A stretch of DNA of 64,000 nucleotides from Thermobispora bispora DSM 43833 (lineage in GTDB: Bacteria; Actinomycetota; Actinomycetes; Streptosporangiales; Streptosporangiaceae), in assembly GCF_000092645.1 (NCBI RefSeq), contig NC_014165.1:682001-746000 (forward strand), in the 5' to 3' direction. The notes under the pieces were generated by a model. It was not told the DNA's origin, did not search any database, and saw only the letters and a list, made by a program, of their open reading frames with translations. Each line of letters opens with the position of its first letter. Position 1 is the first letter of the stretch. This document shows, piece after piece, positions 9,093 to 17,753 of the stretch. Position numbers and translations under genes: made by a program.

Positions 9093-10639
9093 CTCGGATG
9101 CAGGGGAAGCCGCGGATCCCGCTCAACGACTACGGCGTCCTCGGCCCGCCACCGCGCCTGGGGGAGTGGCGGCCCACCCTGGCGGTGAGCGTGGTCATCC
9201 CCGCCTACCGGGCCGAGGCGACGCTGCCGCTCACCCTGGCCAGCCTCGCCCACCAGAGCTACCCGGCCCACCTGCTCGAGGTGATCGTGGTCGACGACGG
9301 AGACGAGCCGCTGGGACCGCTCCCCGGGCCCGTGCCCGAGCGGCTCCGGGTGATCCGCCGGCCGCCCGGCACCTGGGGCAAGGCGAACGCCTGCGCCATC
9401 GGCGCCGAGGCGGCCGACGGGGACGTCGTCCACTTCCTCGACGCCGACCTCGTGCTCTTCCCCGAGCACATCGAGGCGCACATGCGCTGGCACCACCTCG
9501 CCGACTACCTCGTCGTGCTCGGCCGCGTCCGGTTCACCCCCGGCCTGGACGAGACACCGGCCGGCGAGGTGCTCGCCGCGATCGAGGCGGGGGCGCTCGC
9601 CAAGCTCTACGCCGAGGAGGACACCGTCCCGCAGTGGACCGAGCGGCACTGGGACGAGAGCGCCGACCTGCGGACCGCCGGGCTGCGCGCGTTCCACGTC
9701 ACCGTGGGCGCGACCACCTCGCTCCCGGCCGAGCTGCTCCGCACGGCCGGCGGGGTGGACCGGGCCCTGGTCCTCGGCGAGGACACCGAGCTGGGGTACC
9801 GCCTCGCCCAGCAGGGCGCGGTGTTCGTCGCCGAGCGCGCGGCGCGCTGCTGGCACCTGGGCCCCTCCACGGTGATGCGCCGGGAGCGGGAGGTGAAGCG
9901 GCACAACTGGCCCTACCTGGCCGAGCGCGTGCCCACGTTCCGCTGGCTCCGCCGGCACCCCGCGCGCAGCCACCTCGTCCCGTACGTCGAGGTCGTGGTG
10001 CCGGTGGGGAACGCCTCCTTCGAGGCCGTGCGGGCCACGGTCGACGGGGTGCTCGCCGCGCGGCCGGCCGACCTGACCGTCACGATCGCCGGGCCGTGGG
10101 GGCGGCTCCGCGACGGCCGGCGGGACCCGCTCGCCGACCCCGACCTCGACCTCCGGCTGATCCGGGCCTGCTACGCGGGCGAGGCCCGGGTGGCGTTCCA
10201 GGAGTCCGTCCCCGGCAGCGCGTTCCCCGCCCCGTTCCGCCTCCACTGCCCGCCGGGCTGGGTCCCGGCGCGCCACACCGTGGCATCCCTCATCAAGCAC
10301 GCCGACCGGCACGGGCTCGGGCTCATCTGCGTCGCCCTGGAGGAGCGCGGCGCGCGCATCGTGCACGCCCGGCTGGAGCGGACCGCGGCGGTGAACCGGG
10401 CCCGCCGGTGCGCCGGGCCCCACGACCGGATCGACGACCTGGTCCACGAGATGTTCGGGTCGGTGTGGACCGCCGGGGAGACCTGGGGCTTCACCAGGGC
10501 GGGCGCGGCCGTGCCCCCGCCGCGGGCGCGCCGGCCGCGGCGCGGGCGGCGCGACGCGCCCACGGGCGGCGCGCTGCGCCGTACCACCACCCGGCTCCGG
10601 CGCCGGCTGCGCGCGCTCGTGCGCCCCGCCGCACGGTGA
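9089..10639 (+). CDS. Family 2 glycosyltransferase
   Basis: 516 residues. The N-terminal GT-A domain begins at VSVVIPAYRAEATL (about residue 32), has VIVVDDGD and the metal-binding HFLDADLVLF (near 117). GEDTELGYRLAQQG supplies the probable catalytic acidic residue, and an arginine-rich tail ends the protein. No membrane segment is evident, so it is a cytoplasmic or peripheral enzyme using an NDP-sugar. GTG 9089 overlaps the previous stop; ATG 9098 is an alternative. Part of the surface-polymer gene set; donor and acceptor unknown. Confidence 0.85.
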   Translation: MTRMQGKPRIPLNDYGVLGPPPRLGEWRPTLAVSVVIPAYRAEATLPLTLASLAHQSYPAHLLEVIVVDDGDEPLGPLPGPVPERLRVIRRPPGTWGKANACAIGAEAADGDVVHFLDADLVLFPEHIEAHMRWHHLADYLVVLGRVRFTPGLDETPAGEVLAAIEAGALAKLYAEEDTVPQWTERHWDESADLRTAGLRAFHVTVGATTSLPAELLRTAGGVDRALVLGEDTELGYRLAQQGAVFVAERAARCWHLGPSTVMRREREVKRHNWPYLAERVPTFRWLRRHPARSHLVPYVEVVVPVGNASFEAVRATVDGVLAARPADLTVTIAGPWGRLRDGRRDPLADPDLDLRLIRACYAGEARVAFQESVPGSAFPAPFRLHCPPGWVPARHTVASLIKHADRHGLGLICVALEERGARIVHARLERTAAVNRARRCAGPHDRIDDLVHEMFGSVWTAGETWGFTRAGAAVPPPRARRPRRGRRDAPTGGALRRTTTRLRRRLRALVRPAAR

Positions 10640-10650
10640 CGCCCGGGCCG

Positions 10651-10693
10651 CCGATCGACGACGAGTGCAGCCGCCCATGGACGACGAGTGCAA
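10651..10693. repeat. Short direct repeat before a glycosyltransferase start
   Basis: The 13-mer GACGACGAGTGCA occurs at 10657-10669 and again at 10680-10692, 23 bp apart; the flanks also match in part (17 of 20 positions). It looks like a small local duplication next to the ribosome site (AAAGGA) of the following gene. Confidence 0.5.
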
Positions 10694-10703
10694 AGGATCC
10701 GCC

Positions 10704-13034
10704 GTGCCACGAGTCAGCGTGATCATCCCGAGCTACGACGTGGAGCCGTACCTGGAGGCCTGCCTGGCGTCGGTCGCGGCCCAGACCTGGCGGGACCTCG
10801 AGGTCATCATGGTCGACGACGGGTCGCCCGACCGGGGCGCGCACATCGCGGCCGACTTCGCCGAGCGGGACCCGCGGTTCCGGCTGATCCGCCAGGCGAA
10901 CGCGGGGCTCGGCGCCGCCCGCAACACCGGGGTACGGCACGCCACCGGCGAGTTCCTCGCCTTCGTCGACGGGGACGACCTGCTCCCGCCCCACGCCATC
11001 GAGTACCTGCTCGCCGCGCTGCGGCGGAGCGGCTCGGCGTTCGCCACCGGGAACGTGCTCCGGTACGACGGCGCGAAGACCCGGCCGTCGGCCCTGCACC
11101 GCCCGGTCTTCGCCCGCCCCGGCCTCGCCGCGCACGTCACCCGGGACACCGCGCTGCTGCGGGACCGGCTCGTCACCAACAAGCTGTGGCGCCGCTCGTT
11201 CTGGGAGGAGCACGGCCTCGCCTTCCCCGAGGGCGTGCTGTACGAGGACATCCCGGTGTCGCTGCGCGCCCACGTCCTCGCCCCCGCGGTCGACGTGCTC
11301 CCCGCCCCGGTCTACGTCTGGCGGGAGCGGTCCCGGTCGATCACCCAGGGCAAGGCGAGCGTCCGGCACCTGGCGGACCGGTTCGCCGCGGTGCGCTCGG
11401 TGCGGGAGTTCCTCGCCGGCCGGCACCGGGGTGCGTACGTGCCCGCGTGGGACCGGGTGGTCCTCGAGACCGACCTGTCCAACTTCCTCGACGTGCTCGA
11501 CCAGGGCCCGGAGGAGTTCCGCACCCGGTTCCTCGAGCTCGCCGGGGAGTACCTCGACGACGTGGCCCGGCCGGTGCTCGACGGGCTGCCGGCGCTGCGG
11601 CGGGTGCAGTGGCACCTGGTCCGGCAGGGCGACCTCGCCGGCCTGGTCGAGGTCGCCGCCTGGCACCGGGCGGTGCGGCCGGAGGAGCGTGTCCGGCGCC
11701 GCGTCCTGCGCTACCACCTCGACGTGCCGCCCGCCGCCCGCCTGCCCGCCGCGGTCACCCGGGCCGACGCCGAGCTCGACCCGCGTCACCGGATCGACGC
11801 GGTCCGGTGGGAGGACGGCCGGCTGGTGATCGAGGGCCGCGCGGCCCCCGAGTGCCTGCGCCCCACCCGCCGGTTCCACCAGTGGATCTCGGCCGCGCTC
11901 GTCCACGAGCGCACCGGGCGGCGGATCCGGATCCCGGCCACGGTCCGCCCGGCCGCGGTGGCGAAGACGTCGGACCGGCCGCGGATCGACTGGGGCGGGT
12001 TCCGCCTGGTGGTCGACCCCGGGCGGCTCGCCGCCCCGGGCCGCCTCGGGCTCTGGCACGTGGAGCTGCGGGTCCGCCACCGGGGCGGCGTCCGGCGCGG
12101 GCGGCTCTTCGACCCCCGGGCCACCTGGGCCGACCGGGCGGGCCGGTGGAGGGTGGGCGAGGACCGCTACGTCACCCCGGTCCTCGCCGAGCCGGGACAC
12201 CTCGCGATCTACGCCGGGCGGGAGGCCGCCCGGGTGGTCACCCAGACCGTGCGGGACGGGCGGCTGCGCCTCGTCGGCCACGCGCTCGGCGAGCTCGGCC
12301 CGGAGCTCACCGTCACCCGGCGCCCCGGCGGGGTGCCGGTGCGCCGCCCGCTCACCGTGGACGGGCGCACCTTCCACGCCGAGGTCGATCTGCGCGCGCT
12401 CGGGCCCGTGGGCCCGCCGGACCACCCCGAGGCCGCGGCGCTGGCGGGCTGGGCCGAGTGGCGGTTCGAGGTCCGCACCGCCGGGGGAGGGACCGTCCCG
12501 GTCACCGCCGCCGAGGACCTCACCCCCGCCCGGTACGCCATAGGGGACCGGGAGCTCGTGGCCGCCGCGGCCCCCTCGGGGCTGCTGACCCTGCGGGAGC
12601 AGCCGGTCACCGCCTTCGTGGACCTCGCCGAATGGCTGCCCGGGGGCGAGCTGCTCCTCGAAGGCGGGTTCGCCGCGCCGTACCGGGCGATGGCGCTCGT
12701 GGTGCGCTCGCTCGGCGGCCCGGACGTCCACCTCGCCGCGATCGAGGGGGCGGGCACCCGGTTCCGGGCCCGGCTCACCCCCGGGCAGATGGGCGCGGGC
12801 AGCGGGCCCCTGCCGGGCGGCCGGTACGGCCTGGCCGTGCGGGTGCACGGCGGAGGGGACCTGCCGATCGAGCTGAACGCCCGGGCTCCGCTGGCGCACC
12901 GGACGGCCGGCCGGGCGTTCAAGCTCCTCGCCGACCGGTCCGGCCACGCGGTGCTCGCCGTACGGGAGCGCCGCCGCCCGCGCGTCGAGGAGCCGGGCCG
13001 GCACGGGCGGGTGATCGGCGCGGTCGGCGGGTGA
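10704..13034 (+). CDS. Large family 2 glycosyltransferase with beta-rich C-terminal half
   Basis: 776 residues. The GT-A domain starts at the N-terminus (VSVIIPSYDVEPYL), with IMVDDGSPD, the DxD-type FVDGDDLL near residue 88 and LYEDIPVSLRA near 180. From about residue 350 to the end lie repeated beta-rich blocks without recognised catalytic motifs, a layout seen beside TagF-like proteins of actinomycetes. The next protein has the same N-terminal organisation, so the two are paralogues. The start is GTG 10704, six bases after AAAGGA; upstream ATG 10677 lacks a ribosome site. Likely adds sugars to a wall-linked phosphopolymer, by inference. Confidence 0.8.
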   Translation: MPRVSVIIPSYDVEPYLEACLASVAAQTWRDLEVIMVDDGSPDRGAHIAADFAERDPRFRLIRQANAGLGAARNTGVRHATGEFLAFVDGDDLLPPHAIEYLLAALRRSGSAFATGNVLRYDGAKTRPSALHRPVFARPGLAAHVTRDTALLRDRLVTNKLWRRSFWEEHGLAFPEGVLYEDIPVSLRAHVLAPAVDVLPAPVYVWRERSRSITQGKASVRHLADRFAAVRSVREFLAGRHRGAYVPAWDRVVLETDLSNFLDVLDQGPEEFRTRFLELAGEYLDDVARPVLDGLPALRRVQWHLVRQGDLAGLVEVAAWHRAVRPEERVRRRVLRYHLDVPPAARLPAAVTRADAELDPRHRIDAVRWEDGRLVIEGRAAPECLRPTRRFHQWISAALVHERTGRRIRIPATVRPAAVAKTSDRPRIDWGGFRLVVDPGRLAAPGRLGLWHVELRVRHRGGVRRGRLFDPRATWADRAGRWRVGEDRYVTPVLAEPGHLAIYAGREAARVVTQTVRDGRLRLVGHALGELGPELTVTRRPGGVPVRRPLTVDGRTFHAEVDLRALGPVGPPDHPEAAALAGWAEWRFEVRTAGGGTVPVTAAEDLTPARYAIGDRELVAAAAPSGLLTLREQPVTAFVDLAEWLPGGELLLEGGFAAPYRAMALVVRSLGGPDVHLAAIEGAGTRFRARLTPGQMGAGSGPLPGGRYGLAVRVHGGGDLPIELNARAPLAHRTAGRAFKLLADRSGHAVLAVRERRRPRVEEPGRHGRVIGAVGG

Positions 13035-13155
13035 CCGCCGGGCGCGTCCGAGCCGCCGGATCGAGCGGAGCGCCCCGGTCAAGGAACGGTCAAGCGCAGG
13101 TAAGGCCCTCGGGAAGGCGCGGAGCCGAGCCCGGCCGGATCGGCATGTTTACCGC

Positions 13156-16053
13156 GTGACGGTCGAGCGGTTATCCCCCACGCTCTCGGTCATCGTGCAC
13201 GTGCGCGGTGGAGAGCGGCGCCTCGCAGAGTGCCTGGCGTCGCTCGGCGCGCAGACCCTCCCCGCCATCGAGGTGATCCTCACCGGGCGGCCGCCGGCCG
13301 TACCCCTGCCGGACGAGCGGTTCACCGTGGTGGCCGCCGACGCCGGCGACGCCGGCGCGGCGCGGAACCTCGGGGTCGCCCGGGCGCGCGGCCGCTACCT
13401 CGCCTTCGCCGACGGGGACGCGGCGGTCCCGCCCGATGCCTTCGAGCGGCTGGTGCGGACCCTGGAGGCGACGGGTTCCGACCTCGCCTGCGGGCAGACC
13501 GCCGGGGTGGACACCGCCCCCGGGGACCGGCTCGGCACCCACGTCACCCGGGAGCCCGCGCTGCTCCGGGACGGCACGGCCACGGGCAAGGTGTTCCGCC
13601 GCGCCTTCTGGGACGAGCACCGCCTCGCCTTCCCCGAGGGCCTGGGCGAGGACTTCCCGGTCACGGTCCGCGCGCTGGTCCTCGCCCGGTCGATCGACGT
13701 GCTCGGGGACGTGGCCCTCCCGGCCGGCGGGCGGCGGGAGCGGGCCGCCGCGCCCCGGCGGCTCGCCGCGCTGCTGGAGCTCGCCGCCTTCATCGGCGAG
13801 CGCGCGCCCGGGCTGCGCGAGCACTGGGACGCGCTCGTCACCGCCGACCCCGCGCTCGGCGCCGTGCTGGACCGCGCCCACGAGGGGCCGGGCGCCCTCG
13901 CCGGCCTGGTGCCCGGGCTCGCCCGCCTCCACCCGGCCGCGGTCCGCGGGCTGCCCGCCCTGCGCCGGCTCCAGCTCCACCTCGCCGTGCGCGGGATGGC
14001 CGAGGAGCTCGCCGCGCTGCACCGCTTCGCCGAGACGGAGCTCCGGCACCGCGGGGTGGTACGGCGCGGCCCGCCGTGGCGGCGGCGCTGGTACGTCGAC
14101 TACCCGCTCCGCCGGGACCGGCGGCTGTCCCGCCACCTCTTCGACGCCGAGCAGGACCTGCTCCTGGTCGCCGGGGTCGACGACGTACGGCACGCCGGGG
14201 GCCGGCTCACCGTCGCCGGGCACGCGTACATCAGCCACCTGGCGAGCCGGGGCAGCCGCATCGAGCTCTGGCTCCAGCGCGGGCGGCGGCGGATCGGGCT
14301 GCCGCTCCGCCGGGTGGCCCGGCCGGACGTCACGGCCGACTCCCGCCAGTCCGCGGTCTGCCACGACGACTCGGGCTTCGTCACCGAGATCGACCCCGCC
14401 GCCCTGCCGCACGGCCGGTGGGCGCTGCACGCGCGGGTCACGGCGCGGGGCGTCACCCGCGAGGGCCGGGTGCCGGGCGGCCGGCACGCGGGGGAGCGGG
14501 TCTTCGCCGCCGGCGGGGTGACCGTGACCCTCACCCGCGACGGCGGGCTCACCCTCCAGCCGGGCGATCCGGCCGGGCCGCCGGACCCCGGCGGCGACCG
14601 GGTGACCGAGGTCCGGTGGGGCGCGGGCCACGAGCTGCTGCTGAGCGGGGTGGGGGAGAGCGGGGCCGATCGCATCGTGCTCCGCAGCGGCCTGCGCGAG
14701 CACTCCTGGCCGATGCGCTGGACCGGGACCCGGTGGACCGCGGCGATCGGCCGGACCGAGGACGGGCTGCCGCTGCGCAGCGGCACCTGGCGGGTGCTCG
14801 CCGGGGGCGAGCCGGTGCGGCTCAGCCCGGAGCTCGTCGCGGACCTCCCCGCGGCGCACACCACCCAGGTGCACGAGATCTCCATCCGCACCACCCGCGC
14901 CGCCGAGCTGCGCCTGGTGGTCCGCCCGGCCCTCGGCCCGGACGAGCGCGGGCCGTACGCCACCCGCCGGCGCCGGGCCCGCCGGCGGCGGGGGCGGCTG
15001 CGGGACGCGGCGCTGTTCGACAGCTACGGCGGCGGCCAGTACTCGTGCAACCCCCGGGCGATCTCCGAGGAGCTGGCGCGCCGCCGCCCGGACATGGAGC
15101 TGATCTGGGTCACCCGCGACGGGCAGTTCACCGTGCCGCCCGGGGTGCGGACGGTCCTGTACGGCTCGCGCGAGCACGAGGAGGCACTGCACACCTCCAG
15201 GTTCGTCGTGGCGAACCGGCGGACCCAGCCGGGCTGGTACCGCAAGCGGCCCGGGCAGCGCTTCGTGCAGTGCTGGCACGGCACCCCGCTCAAACGGCTG
15301 GGCCGGGACGTCGCCGGCATGCCGTACGCCCAGCGGTTCCCCGAGGAGGAGTGGAGACGGCACGTGGTCATGTGGGACGCGCTCATCTCACCGAACCCGT
15401 TCTCGACCCCGATCCTGTGCCGGGCGTTCGGGTACACGGGGGAGGTGCTGGAGACCGGGTACCCGCGCAACGACGCGCTGTTCCGCCCGGAGCGCCGGGA
15501 GCAGGCGCGGCGGCGCCTCGGCATCCCGGAGGGGCGGCGGGCGATCCTGTACGCGCCGACCTGGCGGGACGACGAGCTGGCGGGCTCCGGGCCCGTGGCG
15601 CCGCCGCTCGACGTGGGCCGCCTCGCCGCGGCGCTCGGCGACGGCGACGTGGTGCTGCTCCGGCCGCACTACCTGGTCGCCGACCGGATGACCGTGCCCC
15701 GCGGGGTGCGCGACGTCTCCAGGTTCCCCGACATGGCGGACCTGCTCGCCGCCGCGGACCTGCTCATCACCGACTACTCCTCGGCGATGTTCGACTTCGC
15801 CTGCACCGGGCGGCCGATGGTGTTCTTCACCCCGGACCTGGAGCGGTACCGGGACGAGGTGCGCGGCTTCTACTTCGACTTCGAGGCCGAGGCGCCCGGG
15901 CCGATCCTGCGGGCCACCGACGAGGTGGTCGAGGTGCTGAAGCACGGCGACTTCACCGCGTACAAGGCGCGGTACGAGGAGTTCGCCGCGAAGTTCTGCC
16001 CGTGGGACGACGGCCGCGCCTCCGCGCGGGTGGTCGATTGGATGCTGGCATGA
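13156..16053 (+). CDS. Bifunctional-type GT2 / CDP-glycerol glycerophosphotransferase (TagF-like)
   Basis: 965 residues. An N-terminal GT2-like domain (about 1-230) is followed by a middle beta-rich part and, from about residue 620, a Glyphos_transf domain. That domain has CWHGTPLK (His near 707), ETGYPRND, YAPTWR, LRPHYL and ITDYSSAMFDF, all hallmarks of TagB/TagF enzymes that move glycerol-phosphate or similar units from CDP donors onto teichoic-acid-like chains. The GT2 part has lost the VDDGS motif (it reads VILTGRPPAV), though LAFADGDAAV remains, so the first domain may be weak or inactive. The next gene starts within its stop codon (ATGA). Confidence 0.85.
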   Translation: MTVERLSPTLSVIVHVRGGERRLAECLASLGAQTLPAIEVILTGRPPAVPLPDERFTVVAADAGDAGAARNLGVARARGRYLAFADGDAAVPPDAFERLVRTLEATGSDLACGQTAGVDTAPGDRLGTHVTREPALLRDGTATGKVFRRAFWDEHRLAFPEGLGEDFPVTVRALVLARSIDVLGDVALPAGGRRERAAAPRRLAALLELAAFIGERAPGLREHWDALVTADPALGAVLDRAHEGPGALAGLVPGLARLHPAAVRGLPALRRLQLHLAVRGMAEELAALHRFAETELRHRGVVRRGPPWRRRWYVDYPLRRDRRLSRHLFDAEQDLLLVAGVDDVRHAGGRLTVAGHAYISHLASRGSRIELWLQRGRRRIGLPLRRVARPDVTADSRQSAVCHDDSGFVTEIDPAALPHGRWALHARVTARGVTREGRVPGGRHAGERVFAAGGVTVTLTRDGGLTLQPGDPAGPPDPGGDRVTEVRWGAGHELLLSGVGESGADRIVLRSGLREHSWPMRWTGTRWTAAIGRTEDGLPLRSGTWRVLAGGEPVRLSPELVADLPAAHTTQVHEISIRTTRAAELRLVVRPALGPDERGPYATRRRRARRRRGRLRDAALFDSYGGGQYSCNPRAISEELARRRPDMELIWVTRDGQFTVPPGVRTVLYGSREHEEALHTSRFVVANRRTQPGWYRKRPGQRFVQCWHGTPLKRLGRDVAGMPYAQRFPEEEWRRHVVMWDALISPNPFSTPILCRAFGYTGEVLETGYPRNDALFRPERREQARRRLGIPEGRRAILYAPTWRDDELAGSGPVAPPLDVGRLAAALGDGDVVLLRPHYLVADRMTVPRGVRDVSRFPDMADLLAAADLLITDYSSAMFDFACTGRPMVFFTPDLERYRDEVRGFYFDFEAEAPGPILRATDEVVEVLKHGDFTAYKARYEEFAAKFCPWDDGRASARVVDWMLA

Positions 16054-17753
16054 GCGCGCCGTACGCCGTCCACCGCGGGGCCGCCGGTGCCGTGCCGGCC
16101 GCGGGCCGGCGCCTGCCCCGGCCGCCCGCCGAGATCGCCGTTCCCGGGCTCGCCGCGCTGGTGGCCGGGCTGTGGAGCCTGGGGTCGCCGCCGCTCTGGC
16201 GGGACGAGGCCGCCACGGTGAGCGCCATCGTCCGGAGCCTGCCCGAGCTGCTCCACCTGCTGGAGTCGGTCGACGCGGTCCACGGCGCCTATTACGCGCT
16301 CATGCACGGCCTGGCCGCGCTGCTGGGGACGGGGCCGGTCGGGCTGCGCCTGCCCTCGGTCGTCTTCGCCGCGCTCGCCGCCGCCGGGGTGGGCGCGCTC
16401 GGCCGGGCGCTGGGCCACCCCAGGGCCGGGCTGTACGGCGGGGTGCTGCTCGCCGGGATGCCGATCTTCTCCAGGTACGCGCAGGAGGCCCGGCCGTACG
16501 CCCTCGCCCTGGCGGTGGCGGTCGGCGCGACCCTGCTCCTGGTGCGCGCGCTGCGCCGGCGCACCGCCGGGGCCTTCGCCCTGTACGGCCTCGCCGTGGC
16601 CGCGCTCGGCCACGTGAACCTCTTCGCCGGGCTCATCGTGGCGGCCCACGGCTGCTTCACCCTGCTCACCCGGGGCCCCGTGGTGCGCTGGTGCGCGGCG
16701 GCCGGGGCCGCGCTCGCCGCGGTGGCGCCGCTCGCCTGGGTGGCCTCCCGGCAGCGCGCGCAGATCGGGTGGATCCCCCGGCCGGACCTCGCCGACGCCG
16801 GCATGCTCGCCGTCCGGCTCTTCGGGGACGTGGGCGCGCTGCGCCCGGCCTGGCTCGGCCTCGCCCCGTTGATCTGGGCGCTCGCCGTGTGCGGCGCCGT
16901 ACGGCTCGCCCGTGGCGGCGCCGATGGCCTCCACCGGCGGTGCGGCGGGGACCCGGGGGTGAGCCCGCCCGGGCGGCCGCTGCTCGCCCTCGCGCTGCCG
17001 TGGCTGCTCGTGCCGCCGCTCACCCTGCTCGCGGTCTCGTGGGCGGCCCAGCCGGTGTACGTGTTCCGGTACGTGCTCTGCTGCGTCCCGGCCGCCGCGC
17101 TGCTCGCCGGGGCGGGGCTCGCCGCGCTGCCCGGGAAGGCCGTGCCCGGGGTGCTCGCGGCCGGGCTCGCGCTCTCCCTCCCCGGCCACGCCGCGGTCCG
17201 CGGCCCGGAGGGGCGGCAGGACGACCCGGGCCCGGTCGTCCGGCTGGTCGCCGCGGCCGCGCGGCCCGGCGACGGGGTGCTGTTCGTCCCGGCCCGGGTG
17301 CGCAAGTACGCCGTGGTCTACCCCGAGGTGTTCGGCCGGCTCACCGACGTGGCGCTCGCCACGTCCCCGGAGCGGCACGGCAGCTTCACCGGCCGGCAGG
17401 TGGGCCGCCGGAGGCTGGTCGCCCGGCTGCACGGGCTGCGCACGGTCTGGGTGGTCGGCCACACCGGTGCGACACGGCTGAGCGAGCGGCGGTTCCGGCT
17501 GCTCAGCCGGTCGTTCGTCCACACCGGGCAGTGGCGGTTCCGCGGGATGTTCGTCGCCCGCTTCGTGGCGCGGTCTCAGGTCAGCTCGAACGGCGCCGGG
17601 GTCGGGAAGTACGCCTCCAGGAATCGCCTGAGCAGCTCGTCCTGCTCGGGCGTGGTCGGGGCCGTGTCGTTGAGGCAGAACGCGTCGTGCTTGCGGCGGG
17701 CGAGCATGCGCCGCAGCTTCGCCGGGGTCTTGCGCAGGGAGAGGTCCACGTAG
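16050..17753 (+). CDS. GT39-like (PMT-type) polytopic glycosyltransferase
   Basis: 567 residues with about ten membrane helices. An early loop has LWRDEAATV, the Asp-Glu pair typical of dolichol/polyprenyl-phosphate-sugar transferases of the GT39/GT-C class, followed by RYAQEARPYALALA, another conserved region of this group. It would transfer a sugar from a polyprenyl-phosphate carrier on the outer membrane face. The start ATG overlaps the previous stop. Oddly, the frame has no stop where the family sequence seems to end (after MFVARFVAR). It continues 178 bases into the convergent Stealth gene and stops at 17751-17753, so the last 59 residues may be read-through. Confidence 0.8.
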   Translation: MSAPYAVHRGAAGAVPAAGRRLPRPPAEIAVPGLAALVAGLWSLGSPPLWRDEAATVSAIVRSLPELLHLLESVDAVHGAYYALMHGLAALLGTGPVGLRLPSVVFAALAAAGVGALGRALGHPRAGLYGGVLLAGMPIFSRYAQEARPYALALAVAVGATLLLVRALRRRTAGAFALYGLAVAALGHVNLFAGLIVAAHGCFTLLTRGPVVRWCAAAGAALAAVAPLAWVASRQRAQIGWIPRPDLADAGMLAVRLFGDVGALRPAWLGLAPLIWALAVCGAVRLARGGADGLHRRCGGDPGVSPPGRPLLALALPWLLVPPLTLLAVSWAAQPVYVFRYVLCCVPAAALLAGAGLAALPGKAVPGVLAAGLALSLPGHAAVRGPEGRQDDPGPVVRLVAAAARPGDGVLFVPARVRKYAVVYPEVFGRLTDVALATSPERHGSFTGRQVGRRRLVARLHGLRTVWVVGHTGATRLSERRFRLLSRSFVHTGQWRFRGMFVARFVARSQVSSNGAGVGKYASRNRLSSSSCSGVVGAVSLRQNASCLRRASMRRSFAGVLRRERST

